38,908 nucleotides of DNA from Nitrososphaerota archaeon. Lineage in GTDB: Archaea > Thermoproteota > Nitrososphaeria > Conexivisphaerales > UBA164. Below are positions 1 to 6,756 of the stretch, one piece after another. The translations under genes were made by a program, and so were the position numbers. Location of the stretch: assembly GCA_023381255.1 (NCBI GenBank), contig JAMCTX010000007.1, forward strand, positions 1 to 38,908, given 5' to 3'. A model generated the notes under the pieces. It made no database searches. It was not told where the DNA came from and saw only the letters and a program-made list of their open reading frames with translations. Numbering within the stretch: the first letter of the stretch is position 1; each line of letters begins with the position of its first letter.

Positions 1-72
1 CCCAACTTCTTCAACTAAATTTGAATCGGGGTTAAAATATTAAATGCTTTTAAGTGCCGGTTTGATCAAACA

Positions 73-420
73 ATGGACATGGAAAGTTCGATAAACGAAT
101 TGGAAGGGTTGAAATTTATGTTACAGGAATACAGGGAAGCCTTAAGGCTAGCACTTAATAATACCGATTCAAATTTAGTTGAAGAAGTTGGGCTTATTAT
201 AAACCAATGCACCGAAACTATGAACATTATAGATAAAAGGAAAAATGAAGAAGATGACCTAAAAAGAATAAAGAGTTTTATTGAATCTATTGTTGAAAGG
301 TTCAATAAAATATCAGAAATTTTATCTGAAGATCATGAATCTTCAGAAGAATATGACTTAAGCTTTCTGAGTGATTTCCTTTACTATGCCGGCCGCAACG
401 GTTCTTCCAGAATCTCTTAA
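73..420 (+). CDS. Hypothetical helical acidic protein, 115 aa
   Basis: I do not recognise this family. The predicted protein is rich in Glu, Lys, Leu and Ile with heptad-like spacing, so it is probably alpha-helical or coiled-coil. There is no signal peptide or membrane segment. A TATA-like TTTTAAG at about 47-53 lies roughly 24 nt before the ATG, which fits a leaderless transcript. The last 63 nt overlap the 3' end of EF-1alpha on the other strand, so the final ~20 residues are antisense to EF-1alpha and probably carry no conserved function. It could be a lineage-specific gene or a chance reading frame. Confidence 0.55.
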   Translation: MDMESSINELEGLKFMLQEYREALRLALNNTDSNLVEEVGLIINQCTETMNIIDKRKNEEDDLKRIKSFIESIVERFNKISEILSEDHESSEEYDLSFLSDFLYYAGRNGSSRIS

Positions 421-1679
421 TGCAAATCTTCCAAGCTCTGGAAATTCCTTGTATGTTTCAATACACAGCGGTGTAAGCGGCGGCTTTAATCTAACCAGTG
501 CGGCGTCTCCCGTCTTTATTGTCTTTGGATGGTCCTCCACCACCTGCCCTGTTCTTGGGTCTATTTTGCTTATTATCTCTGATATAGAAGTGGCTATTTG
601 AGCAGTATGTGCGTGAAGAACTGGTGTGTATCCTGCTGCTATGGCAGTTGGATGGAATACTACAAATATCTGAGCAATAAACTCCTTTGATACAGTTGGC
701 GGATTATCTGGATGCCCCAATACCATGCCTCTTTTTACATCCTGTTTGGCTATTCCCCTGACATTAAACCCGATGTTGTCTCCTGGCTCGGCCTTTTCAA
801 CTCCAGTGTGGTGCGTTTCTATGCTCTTCACTTCCCCCTTTAAAGCTGGGGGCATTACAATTATAGTTTCACCTACTTTCATAACGCCAGTTACCACTCT
901 GCCCACCGGCACAGTGCCTACCCCAGTAATTGAGTAAACATCCTGTATGGGTATTCTGAGCGGCTTGTCTGTTGGCTTCGGCGGTACCTGTAAATTATCA
1001 AGCGCTTCAAGCAAAGTCGGGCCCTTGTACCATGTTATGTTGGTTGATTTTTCGCTCAGGTTATCTCCCGTCCAGCCTGAAACCGGTATTATTGGCAACG
1101 TATCAACTTTATAGCCTACTAACTTTAATAGGTCACTGGCCATATTTTTAACCTCATCAAATCTTTTTTGACTGTATGGTGGCTGTGTAGCATCCATTTT
1201 ATTGATCAAGACTATTAACTGATTAACGCCCAAAGTCTTAAGCAGGAATGCGTGCTCCCTTGCTTGACCGCCTTCGGATAAGGCAGTTTCTGTTTCCCCT
1301 TCCTTGGCTGAAACAACAAGAATTGCTGCGTCTGCCTGGCTAGCCCCTGTTATCATGTTCTTTACAAAATCCCTGTGGCCTGGGGCATCAATTAAAGTGA
1401 AAAAGTACTTTTTGGTTTCAAATTTTTGGAAAGCTAGGTGAAACTATAATTGTAATGCCCTATGGTGACACCCCTTTCCCTTTCCTCTTTCAACCTGTCT
1501 AAAACCCAAGCATACTTAAATGAATCGCCAACTCCCAGTTTTTCAGATTCTTTTGCAAATTCTTCTACTTCCCTAGGATCTATTACGCCAAGATTAAATA
1601 GAAAATGCCCTAAAGTAGTTGATTTGCCGTTATCTACGTGCCCCACCACGACTAAGTTCAGGTGAGTTTTTTGTGACAT
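358..1679 (-). CDS. tuf: Translation elongation factor EF-1alpha (aEF1A), reading frame interrupted
   Basis: GTPase that delivers aminoacyl-tRNA to the ribosome. The N-terminal part (1434-1679) has the P-loop GHVDNGKST and reads to ERERGVTI. The C-terminal part (358 to about 1434) has DAPGH (G3), NKMD (G4), VSGW, and complete domains 2 and 3 ending KEITQKA. The two parts are in different frames, and the first meets a TAG at 1434-1436. Removing the 20 nt at 1440-1459 restores [17 protein letters not shown], which is the expected archaeal sequence. Everything else looks intact and under selection. An essential gene should not be dead, so the break is an intron-like element, recoding, or an assembly error. 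The usual archaeal partner S10 is not adjacent; it lies at 38.4 kb. Confidence 0.93.
1440..1459 (-). other. 20-nt extra segment in the EF-1alpha switch I region
   Basis: In mRNA sense the gene reads ...ACC ATA G, then these 20 nt, then AC CTA GCT TTC. Exact removal joins ATA GAC CTA GCT (I-D-L-A). The segment is flanked by similar sequences TCACCATAG and TCACCTAG. GGUG upstream can pair with the second CACC and GGAAAG with CUUUCC, which gives part of a bulge-helix-bulge shape. Cutting at those bulges, however, would also delete the conserved Thr-Ile of switch I. I could not fit a canonical bulge-helix-bulge at the 20-nt boundaries. Confidence 0.55.
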
Positions 1680-1846
1680 ATTTTATAACACCTTCAACCA
1701 TGAAGGGGTTCGTTCTGATTATTTAACGTTTTTGGCTAAGTATTTCGCAAATCATTAACTAACAATGATGTTTAACAGCATATTTTAATATATTTACTGT
1801 ATTTTTTTACGAAACACGATAATTATATAAAGAATATTTAACATAT

Positions 1847-2290
1847 TTAGTCTCTTGAGTATGTACCCATGATCTCTCCTGAATCCAGTATTTTATTTTT
1901 CATTAACTCCCTAAGCTTTGGCGCGCTGATGCCGTTCATGATAGGGAGCGTGCCATTTAGGGCATAAATTTTAAAAAAGTACCTGTGGCTGCCATTTCCG
2001 CGTGGGGGGCACGGCCCGCCATAACCTGTTTTGCCAAAGTCGTTCTTCCCCTGAACGCCGATTGACGAGTTGGGCTTGATTCCCTCTTGCACCTGCGTAT
2101 CAACAAGATTATAGATGACCCAGTGAACGAATGTGCCGCCGGGAGCATCAGGGTCTTCTGCAATAATTGCGTATGTTAAAGCACCATTGACCCTACTCCA
2201 GCTAATTGAAGGAGAAACGTTTTCACCTTCACACGTGTGCTTCCTAGCTATTCTTGCACCGTTTTCAAAAGAAGCTTTCAAAATATTCAT
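1847..2290 (-). CDS. PEBP / YbhB-YbcL family protein
   Basis: Phosphatidylethanolamine-binding-protein family, 147 aa, the normal length for prokaryotic members. It shows the ligand-pocket signatures EDPDAP (about residue 45), HWVIYN, the GYGGPCPP loop and HRYFFKIYAL. There is no signal peptide, so it is cytoplasmic. The biochemical role in archaea is unknown; small anionic ligand or phosphate binding is likely from the fold. It stands alone between EF-1alpha and the acyl-CoA synthetase, with an AT-rich TATA-like stretch upstream of the ATG. Confidence 0.92.
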   Translation of the reverse strand: MNILKASFENGARIARKHTCEGENVSPSISWSRVNGALTYAIIAEDPDAPGGTFVHWVIYNLVDTQVQEGIKPNSSIGVQGKNDFGKTGYGGPCPPRGNGSHRYFFKIYALNGTLPIMNGISAPKLRELMKNKILDSGEIMGTYSRD

Positions 2291-2326
2291 GTGCTATTTT
2301 TAAGATAAACCAAAAGTTAAGCTTTT

Positions 2327-4314
2327 CTAAAATACTATCCTGACGTCAACCGCGAAGGCACCTTCCTGATTCACTATGAGCGGATTGATATCCATTTCTT
2401 TGACATCCAGATCAACTATCATCCTTGAAATCCTGCTGAGCGTTCTGAGCACCGCGTTAATATTATAATTTCTCTTTCTTGCCGTGAGCATGTCGTATAC
2501 CTTGCTTTCCTTCAGCATCTGCAATCCTTCCTGCTCAGATACAGGTGAAAGCCCGTAGCTTACGCTTTTAATTACTTCAACATAAACGCCGCCCATTCCC
2601 ACAAGTATGGATGGGCCGAATGTCGCATCCTTGAGCCCTCCTATAAAGACCTCTACGCCGCTGAGCTGCTTCTGCAAAAGTATTCTTTTCGATTTTAGCG
2701 CCAGCTGATTAAATACGTTTTCCACGTCTTCCTTTTCCACGTTAGTCATAACCCCGCCAAGCTCAGTTTTGTGTCCGGGTTCATCAAGCGAGATTTTCAT
2801 AACTAAGGGGAACCCTATTCTTTCTGCCTCCTTTTTTGCTTCGTCCAAATTAGATACAACGGCCCAGGCAGGCACCCTTATGCCGTAGATTTCCATTAAC
2901 TTGAATGCTTCGTAATCTTTAAGAGTTGTCTTCCCTTCAACAAGTTCTTTGGCTCCCATTATGGGTTCAGCTATCCTCATCTTCTGCATTGGTTCCCTTT
3001 TATCTGTATAGTATCTTATTGCCCTAACAGCTTCTTCTGGGAACCTGAATGATGGAACGTTGGCTGAATCTAGTGTTCTTGCTGCTGCATCTTCGCTTAG
3101 CCCCATTACCACGCCAACAAACCCCTTTCCCTTAAAGTTTAGCAGGGCTTTGGCAACTTCCACACAGCTTACCGTTGCAAGTGATTGGACAAGGACAAGC
3201 TTTGTGCAGTCAAGCCCCTGAATGATTTTAAGTGCTGTTATATATCTATCAAGGTTGGCGTCCCCGCCGAGATCCAGTGGATTTCTGGGCTTCTGGGCGA
3301 TGCATGTGGCGGAAGCACCATTTCAAGTGTAGACTGCACCTTTGGTGGCAATTTGGTTAAGCTGAGCCTGTTTCTTTCTATTTCATCCACTGTTAATACG
3401 CCGTGCCCTCCCGAGTTTGTAATTATAAGTATGTCCCTCTTGATTGGTTCTTCCGATGATAGAATCTTTGCCAGATTTAAAAGATCAGTTAAATTCTCAA
3501 CAAATATTCCCCCAACCGTCCTTACAGCCGACCTGAACAGTTCATAGGATCCTGCAAGGCTGCCTGTATGCGTGCGTATTGCCTGTTCACCTGCGCTGCT
3601 GGCGCCTCCTTTCAGGAAAACTACGGGTTTCTTAACGGTTATTTCTGGCATTTCATTTAAAAACCTGCTGCCGTCCGATATTCCCTCCATATAGGAAAAA
3701 ATCGCCCTTGCCTGTGGGTCATTTGACAGAAACTCGAAAACATCTATTTCCTTTATATCAGCCTGGTTTCCCAAACCCACAAAATAACTCAAGCCTGTTC
3801 TGGTCCTCTGGGCCCAGTTCAGCATATAAGCCCCCATACCTCCCGATTGGGCAACGATTGCTATATTTCCCTGTTTAACGTCTGCAAAAGTAAAAGTTGC
3901 ATTGAATGTGGGGGTCATTATACCCATTGTGTTCGGGCCCAAAAATCTCATTGAATATTTTGAGGCAGTTTTCACCATTTCATTTTCAATCCTTGCCCCT
4001 TCTTGGTCCCTTTCCCTAAATCCTGCCGTTATCACCACGGCCGCCTTTATTCCGGCTTTGCCAGCTTCCTCCATTGCTTCAACAATCTCCTCCCTGGGAA
4101 TGCTGAATATTATCAGGTCGACTGGCTCCTTAATATCTGATATGCTTTTATAGCACTTTAATCCCTCTAGCTCCTCAGCCCTGTTGTTCACAGGGTATAT
4201 TTTTCCTGTATATGTAGATATTATGTTTCTCAAGATTATGTTTCCGATTTTTTCCCTGTTTCTTGACGCCCCAACTATAGCTATGCTTTTAGGGTAAAAT
4301 AGCTCCTCTAACAT
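2327..4314 (-). pseudogene. acdA: ADP-forming acetyl/acyl-CoA synthetase (fused alpha-beta), frameshifted
   Basis: This enzyme family makes acetate or another acid plus ATP from acyl-CoA, ADP and phosphate. The alpha part (3238-4314 frame) has a Rossmann CoA-binding domain (SIAIVGASRNREKIGN) and the phospho-histidine motif THTGSLAG. The beta part (ATP-grasp, from the 2327 end) has SLDEPGHKTELGGV and ends DINPLIVNQEGAFAVDVRIVF. The frames switch at a perfect 8-bp tandem repeat (3283-3298). With one copy the protein reads ASPRNPLDLGGDANLDRY, the family consensus, and the whole gene gives about 660 aa. As written, alpha ends in an unrelated tail at 3238 and beta has no start of its own except internal GTGs. 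It is either a recent frameshift or a sequence error. It lies 34 bp after L31e on the same strand. Confidence 0.88.
3283..3298. repeat. Perfect 8-bp tandem duplication (2 x TTCTGGGC)
   Basis: TTCTGGGC occurs at 3283-3290 and again at 3291-3298. It lies inside the synthetase gene and adds 8 nt (2 mod 3), which explains the frame change exactly. Deleting either copy restores a continuous reading frame with a consensus sequence. Confidence 0.95.
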
Positions 4315-4348
4315 ATCAATAGCTTATTCCAGGCCTGTTAATAATGAT

Positions 4349-4651
4349 TTATGATTGACCAGCTGAAGCGCTCTGCGGCTGTTCCTTTGGTTTTGGATGC
4401 TCAAACACATCTGCCGTAGCCTGGCTGTTTTCTTCATCGATTGTAACTTTCATTTTTATGCGCCTAATGTTAAGATTTTGGCCCCTGCCCCAAATTTCAG
4501 CATTTAAGTCATTAGTTATAATCACCCTGTCGACCTTGGTCATTTTCTTGATTTTGCTCTTTAGATATTCTATAGCCTTGTTTGACCTTTGATAGTATTG
4601 CTTATAAAATATTCTTGAAAATGAAATCGTTATGGTTTTCTCTTCTGTCAT
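4349..4651 (-). CDS. rpl31e: Ribosomal protein L31e (eL31)
   Basis: Large-subunit protein near the exit tunnel and SRP binding region. The core aligns with the family: an ISFSRIFYKQYYQRSNKAI-type N-terminal half, then VDRVIITNDLNAEIWGRG, followed by IRRIKMKV. The total is 100 aa with a Glu/Gln/Ser-rich tail. The start ATG overlaps the TGA of L39e (ATGA), so the two are translationally coupled in the S19e-PDCD5-L39e-L31e operon. Confidence 0.96.
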   Translation of the reverse strand: MTEEKTITISFSRIFYKQYYQRSNKAIEYLKSKIKKMTKVDRVIITNDLNAEIWGRGQNLNIRRIKMKVTIDEENSQATADVFEHPKPKEQPQSASAGQS

Positions 4652-4809
4652 TTGCTATCACCTATTTTTTTATGCCGCCAGTCCCTCCTTTTGAAATTAT
4701 ATGTAAAGCTTCTGTTTGTCTTTAACACAGCCCATGAGGGAACAGGCTTGTTTTTCCTAATGGCTGAAACAAATCTTTTTTTCTCCTTAGCGCTTTTATT
4801 TGAACCCAT
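4648..4809 (-). CDS. rpl39e: Ribosomal protein L39e (eL39), 53 aa
   Basis: Small basic tunnel protein, found by reading the minus strand from the ATG at 4809. It begins MGSNKSAKEKKRFVSA, continues with KNKPVPSWAVLKTNR, and ends RRDWRHKKIGDSK. This is a full-length match to L39e in both sequence and length (usual 50-53 aa). It sits 6 nt after PDCD5, and its stop overlaps the L31e start. Confidence 0.97.
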   Translation of the reverse strand: MGSNKSAKEKKRFVSAIRKNKPVPSWAVLKTNRSFTYNFKRRDWRHKKIGDSK

Positions 4810-4815
4810 TTTATA

Positions 4816-5100
4816 TCACCATACTATTTTAAACTCCCTTTTATTAGCTTGCATTTTGGAAAGGAGGTCCTTTAATTCCTCGTCACTTATCTGATGATCC
4901 AACTTTCCATTTACCGCAAGCTCGAAAATTTTATCCTCCAGTATGCTGGCCGTCTCATTGCCCACCAATTTCAGATTATTTAACCTGTATCTTGCTTCGG
5001 GTGTAAGGTAAACCCTGAGGTATTTTTCCCTTAGCTCCGCTAATTCTTTCTTTTTACGGTCTTCGTCTGCAGAATAGGGAGCTGCCATTTTTCTGTTCAC
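4816..5100 (-). CDS. PDCD5 / TFAR19-family DNA-binding protein
   Basis: Small helical nucleic-acid-binding protein, conserved in archaea next to S19e. It shows a charged N-terminal helix (DEDRKKKELAELREKYL), the signature LTPEARYRLNNLKLV, and the end SDEELKDLLSKMQANKREFKIVW. The first possible start is a GTG at 5100 that overlaps the S19e stop. The ATG at 5088 (MAAPYSADED) is an equally good start and would give 90 aa. Confidence 0.94.
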   Translation of the reverse strand: MNRKMAAPYSADEDRKKKELAELREKYLRVYLTPEARYRLNNLKLVGNETASILEDKIFELAVNGKLDHQISDEELKDLLSKMQANKREFKIVW

Positions 5101-5555
5101 CCGATGCCCAGCTTTTCTACTGCTTTTACCTTAGCCTTTAACCCGTCAAATATGTCACTTGATATCTTGTCAACCGTTGATATTCCTTTTCCAGTTAACT
5201 CCCTGCCAGCTTTTGTCTTTTTAATCAGCCCAGCAGCTTCCAGATCAAGCAGTATCTTTCTGATATGCTTCATTCCTGCTGGCTGAGAATGCGCCAAATA
5301 GAATCCTCGCTGCTTTCTTCCTCCATAATTTTTAGAAAGGTCCTTTACGCTTAACGGCCCGTAAATATAGATTTTTCTTAATATTGAGGCGGCCCTGTAA
5401 AAATACCAGTCAGAATCAAACGGTGGCCTTTCGGCCTGCGATCCGGTCTTTGAATAATTTATAAAAGGTGGTACATTAATTATGCCTGACTTTTTCAGGT
5501 AATCCTTTAGCCCATCTATCAGGCTCCCCGCTGGCACATCATATGCTGTTGGCAT
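5097..5555 (-). CDS. rps19e: Ribosomal protein S19e (eS19)
   Basis: Small-subunit head protein with a winged-helix fold. The chosen ATG at 5555 gives MPTAYDVPAGSLIDGL, the usual archaeal N-terminus. A TTG at 5624 in the same frame would add 23 residues with no family counterpart. The body has DWYFYRAASILRKIYIYGPL, GGRKQRGFYLAHSQPAG and RKILLDLEAAGLI, all typical. A TATA-like element at 5643-5652 would place the RNA start near 5622, leaving a leader of about 67 nt. It is the first gene of the S19e-PDCD5-L39e-L31e operon. Confidence 0.95.
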   Translation of the reverse strand: MPTAYDVPAGSLIDGLKDYLKKSGIINVPPFINYSKTGSQAERPPFDSDWYFYRAASILRKIYIYGPLSVKDLSKNYGGRKQRGFYLAHSQPAGMKHIRKILLDLEAAGLIKKTKAGRELTGKGISTVDKISSDIFDGLKAKVKAVEKLGIG

Positions 5556-5642
5556 GACATTGAATTCCACTATATGTGACCATTTAAACTTATCGTTGTC
5601 TTCTTTGAAAAAGGTTTCTTGCAACTCTAACAGTTCATAAAC

Positions 5643-5652
5643 TTTTATTAAA
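5643..5652. promoter_or_regulatory. Shared TATA-like element between S19e and the MetRS-beta-like gene
   Basis: TTTTATTAAA on the plus strand (TTTAATAAAA on the minus). It is 23-32 nt before the plus-strand ATG at 5675 and about the same distance from a plausible minus-strand RNA start near 5622. It may serve both genes. Confidence 0.5.
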
Positions 5653-5674
5653 CGGACGATTTTAATTTATCAGC

Positions 5675-6001
5675 ATGAGCCTAGTAGAATTTGATGCATT
5701 CCAAAAGCTGGATTTGAGGGTGGGTAATATTAAGGAGGTTTACCCGATAGAAGGTTCAAGAAAGCTGCTGAAGGTGATTATTGATCTTGGTGATTCACAA
5801 AAGCAGGCTATAGCTGGCATAAGTAAATACTATAACGCGCAGGACCTTGTTGGCAAAAGGGTAATTGTGGTGACCAACCTTGTTCCAAAGCCCATTATGG
5901 GATACGTTTCTGAAGTTATGCTTCTAGCCGCCTTTAATGAAGCGAACCTCTCTTTGCTCACTACTGATAAGGATATGCCCCCCGGCACTAAAATATCATA
6001 A
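5675..6001 (+). CDS. Methionyl-tRNA synthetase beta-like tRNA-binding protein
   Basis: A free-standing OB-fold tRNA-binding domain (EMAP-II / MetG C-terminal type), 108 aa. Signatures are FDAFQKLDLRVGNIKEVYPIEGSRKLLKVIIDLG, then KQAIAGISKYY, and LVPKPIMGYVSEVMLLAA. This matches the usual length of archaeal MetRS beta subunits, which bind tRNA and assist a separate catalytic subunit. The transcript appears leaderless, with a TATA-like element about 28 nt before the ATG. The catalytic metG is not in this window. Confidence 0.9.
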   Translation: MSLVEFDAFQKLDLRVGNIKEVYPIEGSRKLLKVIIDLGDSQKQAIAGISKYYNAQDLVGKRVIVVTNLVPKPIMGYVSEVMLLAAFNEANLSLLTTDKDMPPGTKIS

Positions 6002-6010
6002 ATGTTACAA

Positions 6011-6020
6011 AAATTTAAAG
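6011..6020 (+). promoter_or_regulatory. TATA-like box ahead of the candidate RNA gene
   Basis: AAATTTAAAG lies about 25 nt before the point (near 6040) where sequence composition rises from AT-rich to GC-rich. It fits an archaeal TATA box for a plus-strand transcript. Confidence 0.35.
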
Positions 6021-6039
6021 ACTGTATGCCATCTTACAA

Positions 6040-6373
6040 TTTGTGAACTACGTCGCGCTAAACCGCGCCGCGTCCCGCTTCAATGGAACCAGCTTGCTCT
6101 CCATGAAGGTTACCCTCCATGAAGCGTAGAGGTCATTTCCTCTGCGGGCATTCTGGGTCTTTTTAAGACCCATGGGCTTATGTTCCCCCATCTCCACATG
6201 GGAGACATCGCTTATTCTGGAACCAGTGAGTACGGGAGCCGATGCGCTGCACGCGAAGTTCTGCTCACTTTCCTGTTGCGTCTCACTCATTCCGTTATTA
6301 TTATACAAAAACATGTATTTGACTGCCATTTTTGACAATTCATCCTTTGCTTAAAAGCAAAGGTTTTCTTGTC
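6040..6373 (+). ncRNA. Candidate structured non-coding RNA (family not identified)
   Basis: This 330-nt stretch is much richer in G+C than the adjacent intergenic DNA and has strong inverted repeats: GGGTCTT/AAGACCC (6155-6161 with 6165-6171), TCCCCCAT/ATGGGAGA (6184-6191 with 6198-6205, one G-T pair), a 12-nt stem with a central mismatch (6219-6230 with 6282-6293), and a tetraloop-like TAGAGG/CCTCTG element near 6127-6142. The plus strand has a TATA-like box upstream and ends in a hairpin followed by T-rich sequence. I looked for the conserved motifs of SRP RNA (GGAAGGGAGCA) and RNase P RNA (GAGGAAAGUC, CGGCUUA) and found no convincing match. A 96-aa minus-strand frame (6048-6338) exists but is not a recognisable protein. 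Confidence 0.4.
6334..6373 (+). terminator. Long hairpin with T-rich 3' flank
   Basis: CCTTTGCTT at 6344-6352 pairs perfectly with AAGCAAAGG at 6355-6363, and GACAA (6334-6338) pairs with TTGTC (6369-6373). On the plus strand the inner stem is followed by TTTTCTT. This would work as a transcript end for the candidate RNA or for the MetRS-beta-like gene. Confidence 0.5.
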
Positions 6374-6519
6374 ACATAATCAATAAAACCGGCTACAGAA
6401 CCAGTCAGGAACTACGATGCATCTTTGAGTTAATGCCAGCTATTTTCTGAATTATTTCTTGCCGAACGATGCCAAGCCATTCCTCTGCTTAAGTATTGCA
6501 GAATTAATGCGTCCCCTAA
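6374..6519. other. Intergenic stretch, nothing recognised
   Basis: There is no reading frame of note, tRNA or strong repeat between the hairpin and the end of the 78-aa Zn protein gene. Together with 6002-6373 it makes a gap of about 520 bp between protein genes. Confidence 0.4.
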
Positions 6520-6756
6520 CTATAATTGTTCCTGCAATATTGAATCGTCTCCAGATTCAATTATGTATCTAGCTACGTCTGCAGCCCACACTCCAGTATC
6601 CCTATTTTTTATGATGCTATGCAGATATTCTTCAAAACTTATATTAAATGCGTTTTTCCAAACATTATAGTTTTCCACAAGGTTTTTTGCCGCAGCGGCA
6701 TGTTTAAAACAGAGCTTACCGCTATTTGCATAAAATCCGCATATTACGCAGCTCAT
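6520..6756 (-). CDS. Conserved small zinc-binding-type protein, 78 aa
   Basis: The N-terminus has Cys3-x2-Cys6 and Cys16-x2-His19 (CVICGFY...CFKH), a likely zinc knuckle. A helical part follows, ending RYIIESGDDSILQEQL. The start ATG overlaps the stop of topoisomerase I, so it is co-translated with it. The function is unknown; position suggests a partner of topA or of tRNA/ribosome genes in this cluster. Confidence 0.75.
   Translation of the reverse strand: MSCVICGFYANSGKLCFKHAAAAKNLVENYNVWKNAFNISFEEYLHSIIKNRDTGVWAADVARYIIESGDDSILQEQL

Noticed and set aside
1400-1480. Canonical bulge-helix-bulge intron in EF-1alpha
   Set aside because: The best fold would remove 32 nt and also the conserved Thr-Ile of switch I, while the 20-nt boundaries that restore the protein do not form the canonical motif. 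It is kept only as an open question.
6048-6338. 96-aa minus-strand reading frame as a protein gene
   Set aside because: No family resemblance. The DNA is dominated by RNA-like inverted repeats. A frame this long is not surprising in GC-rich structured DNA.
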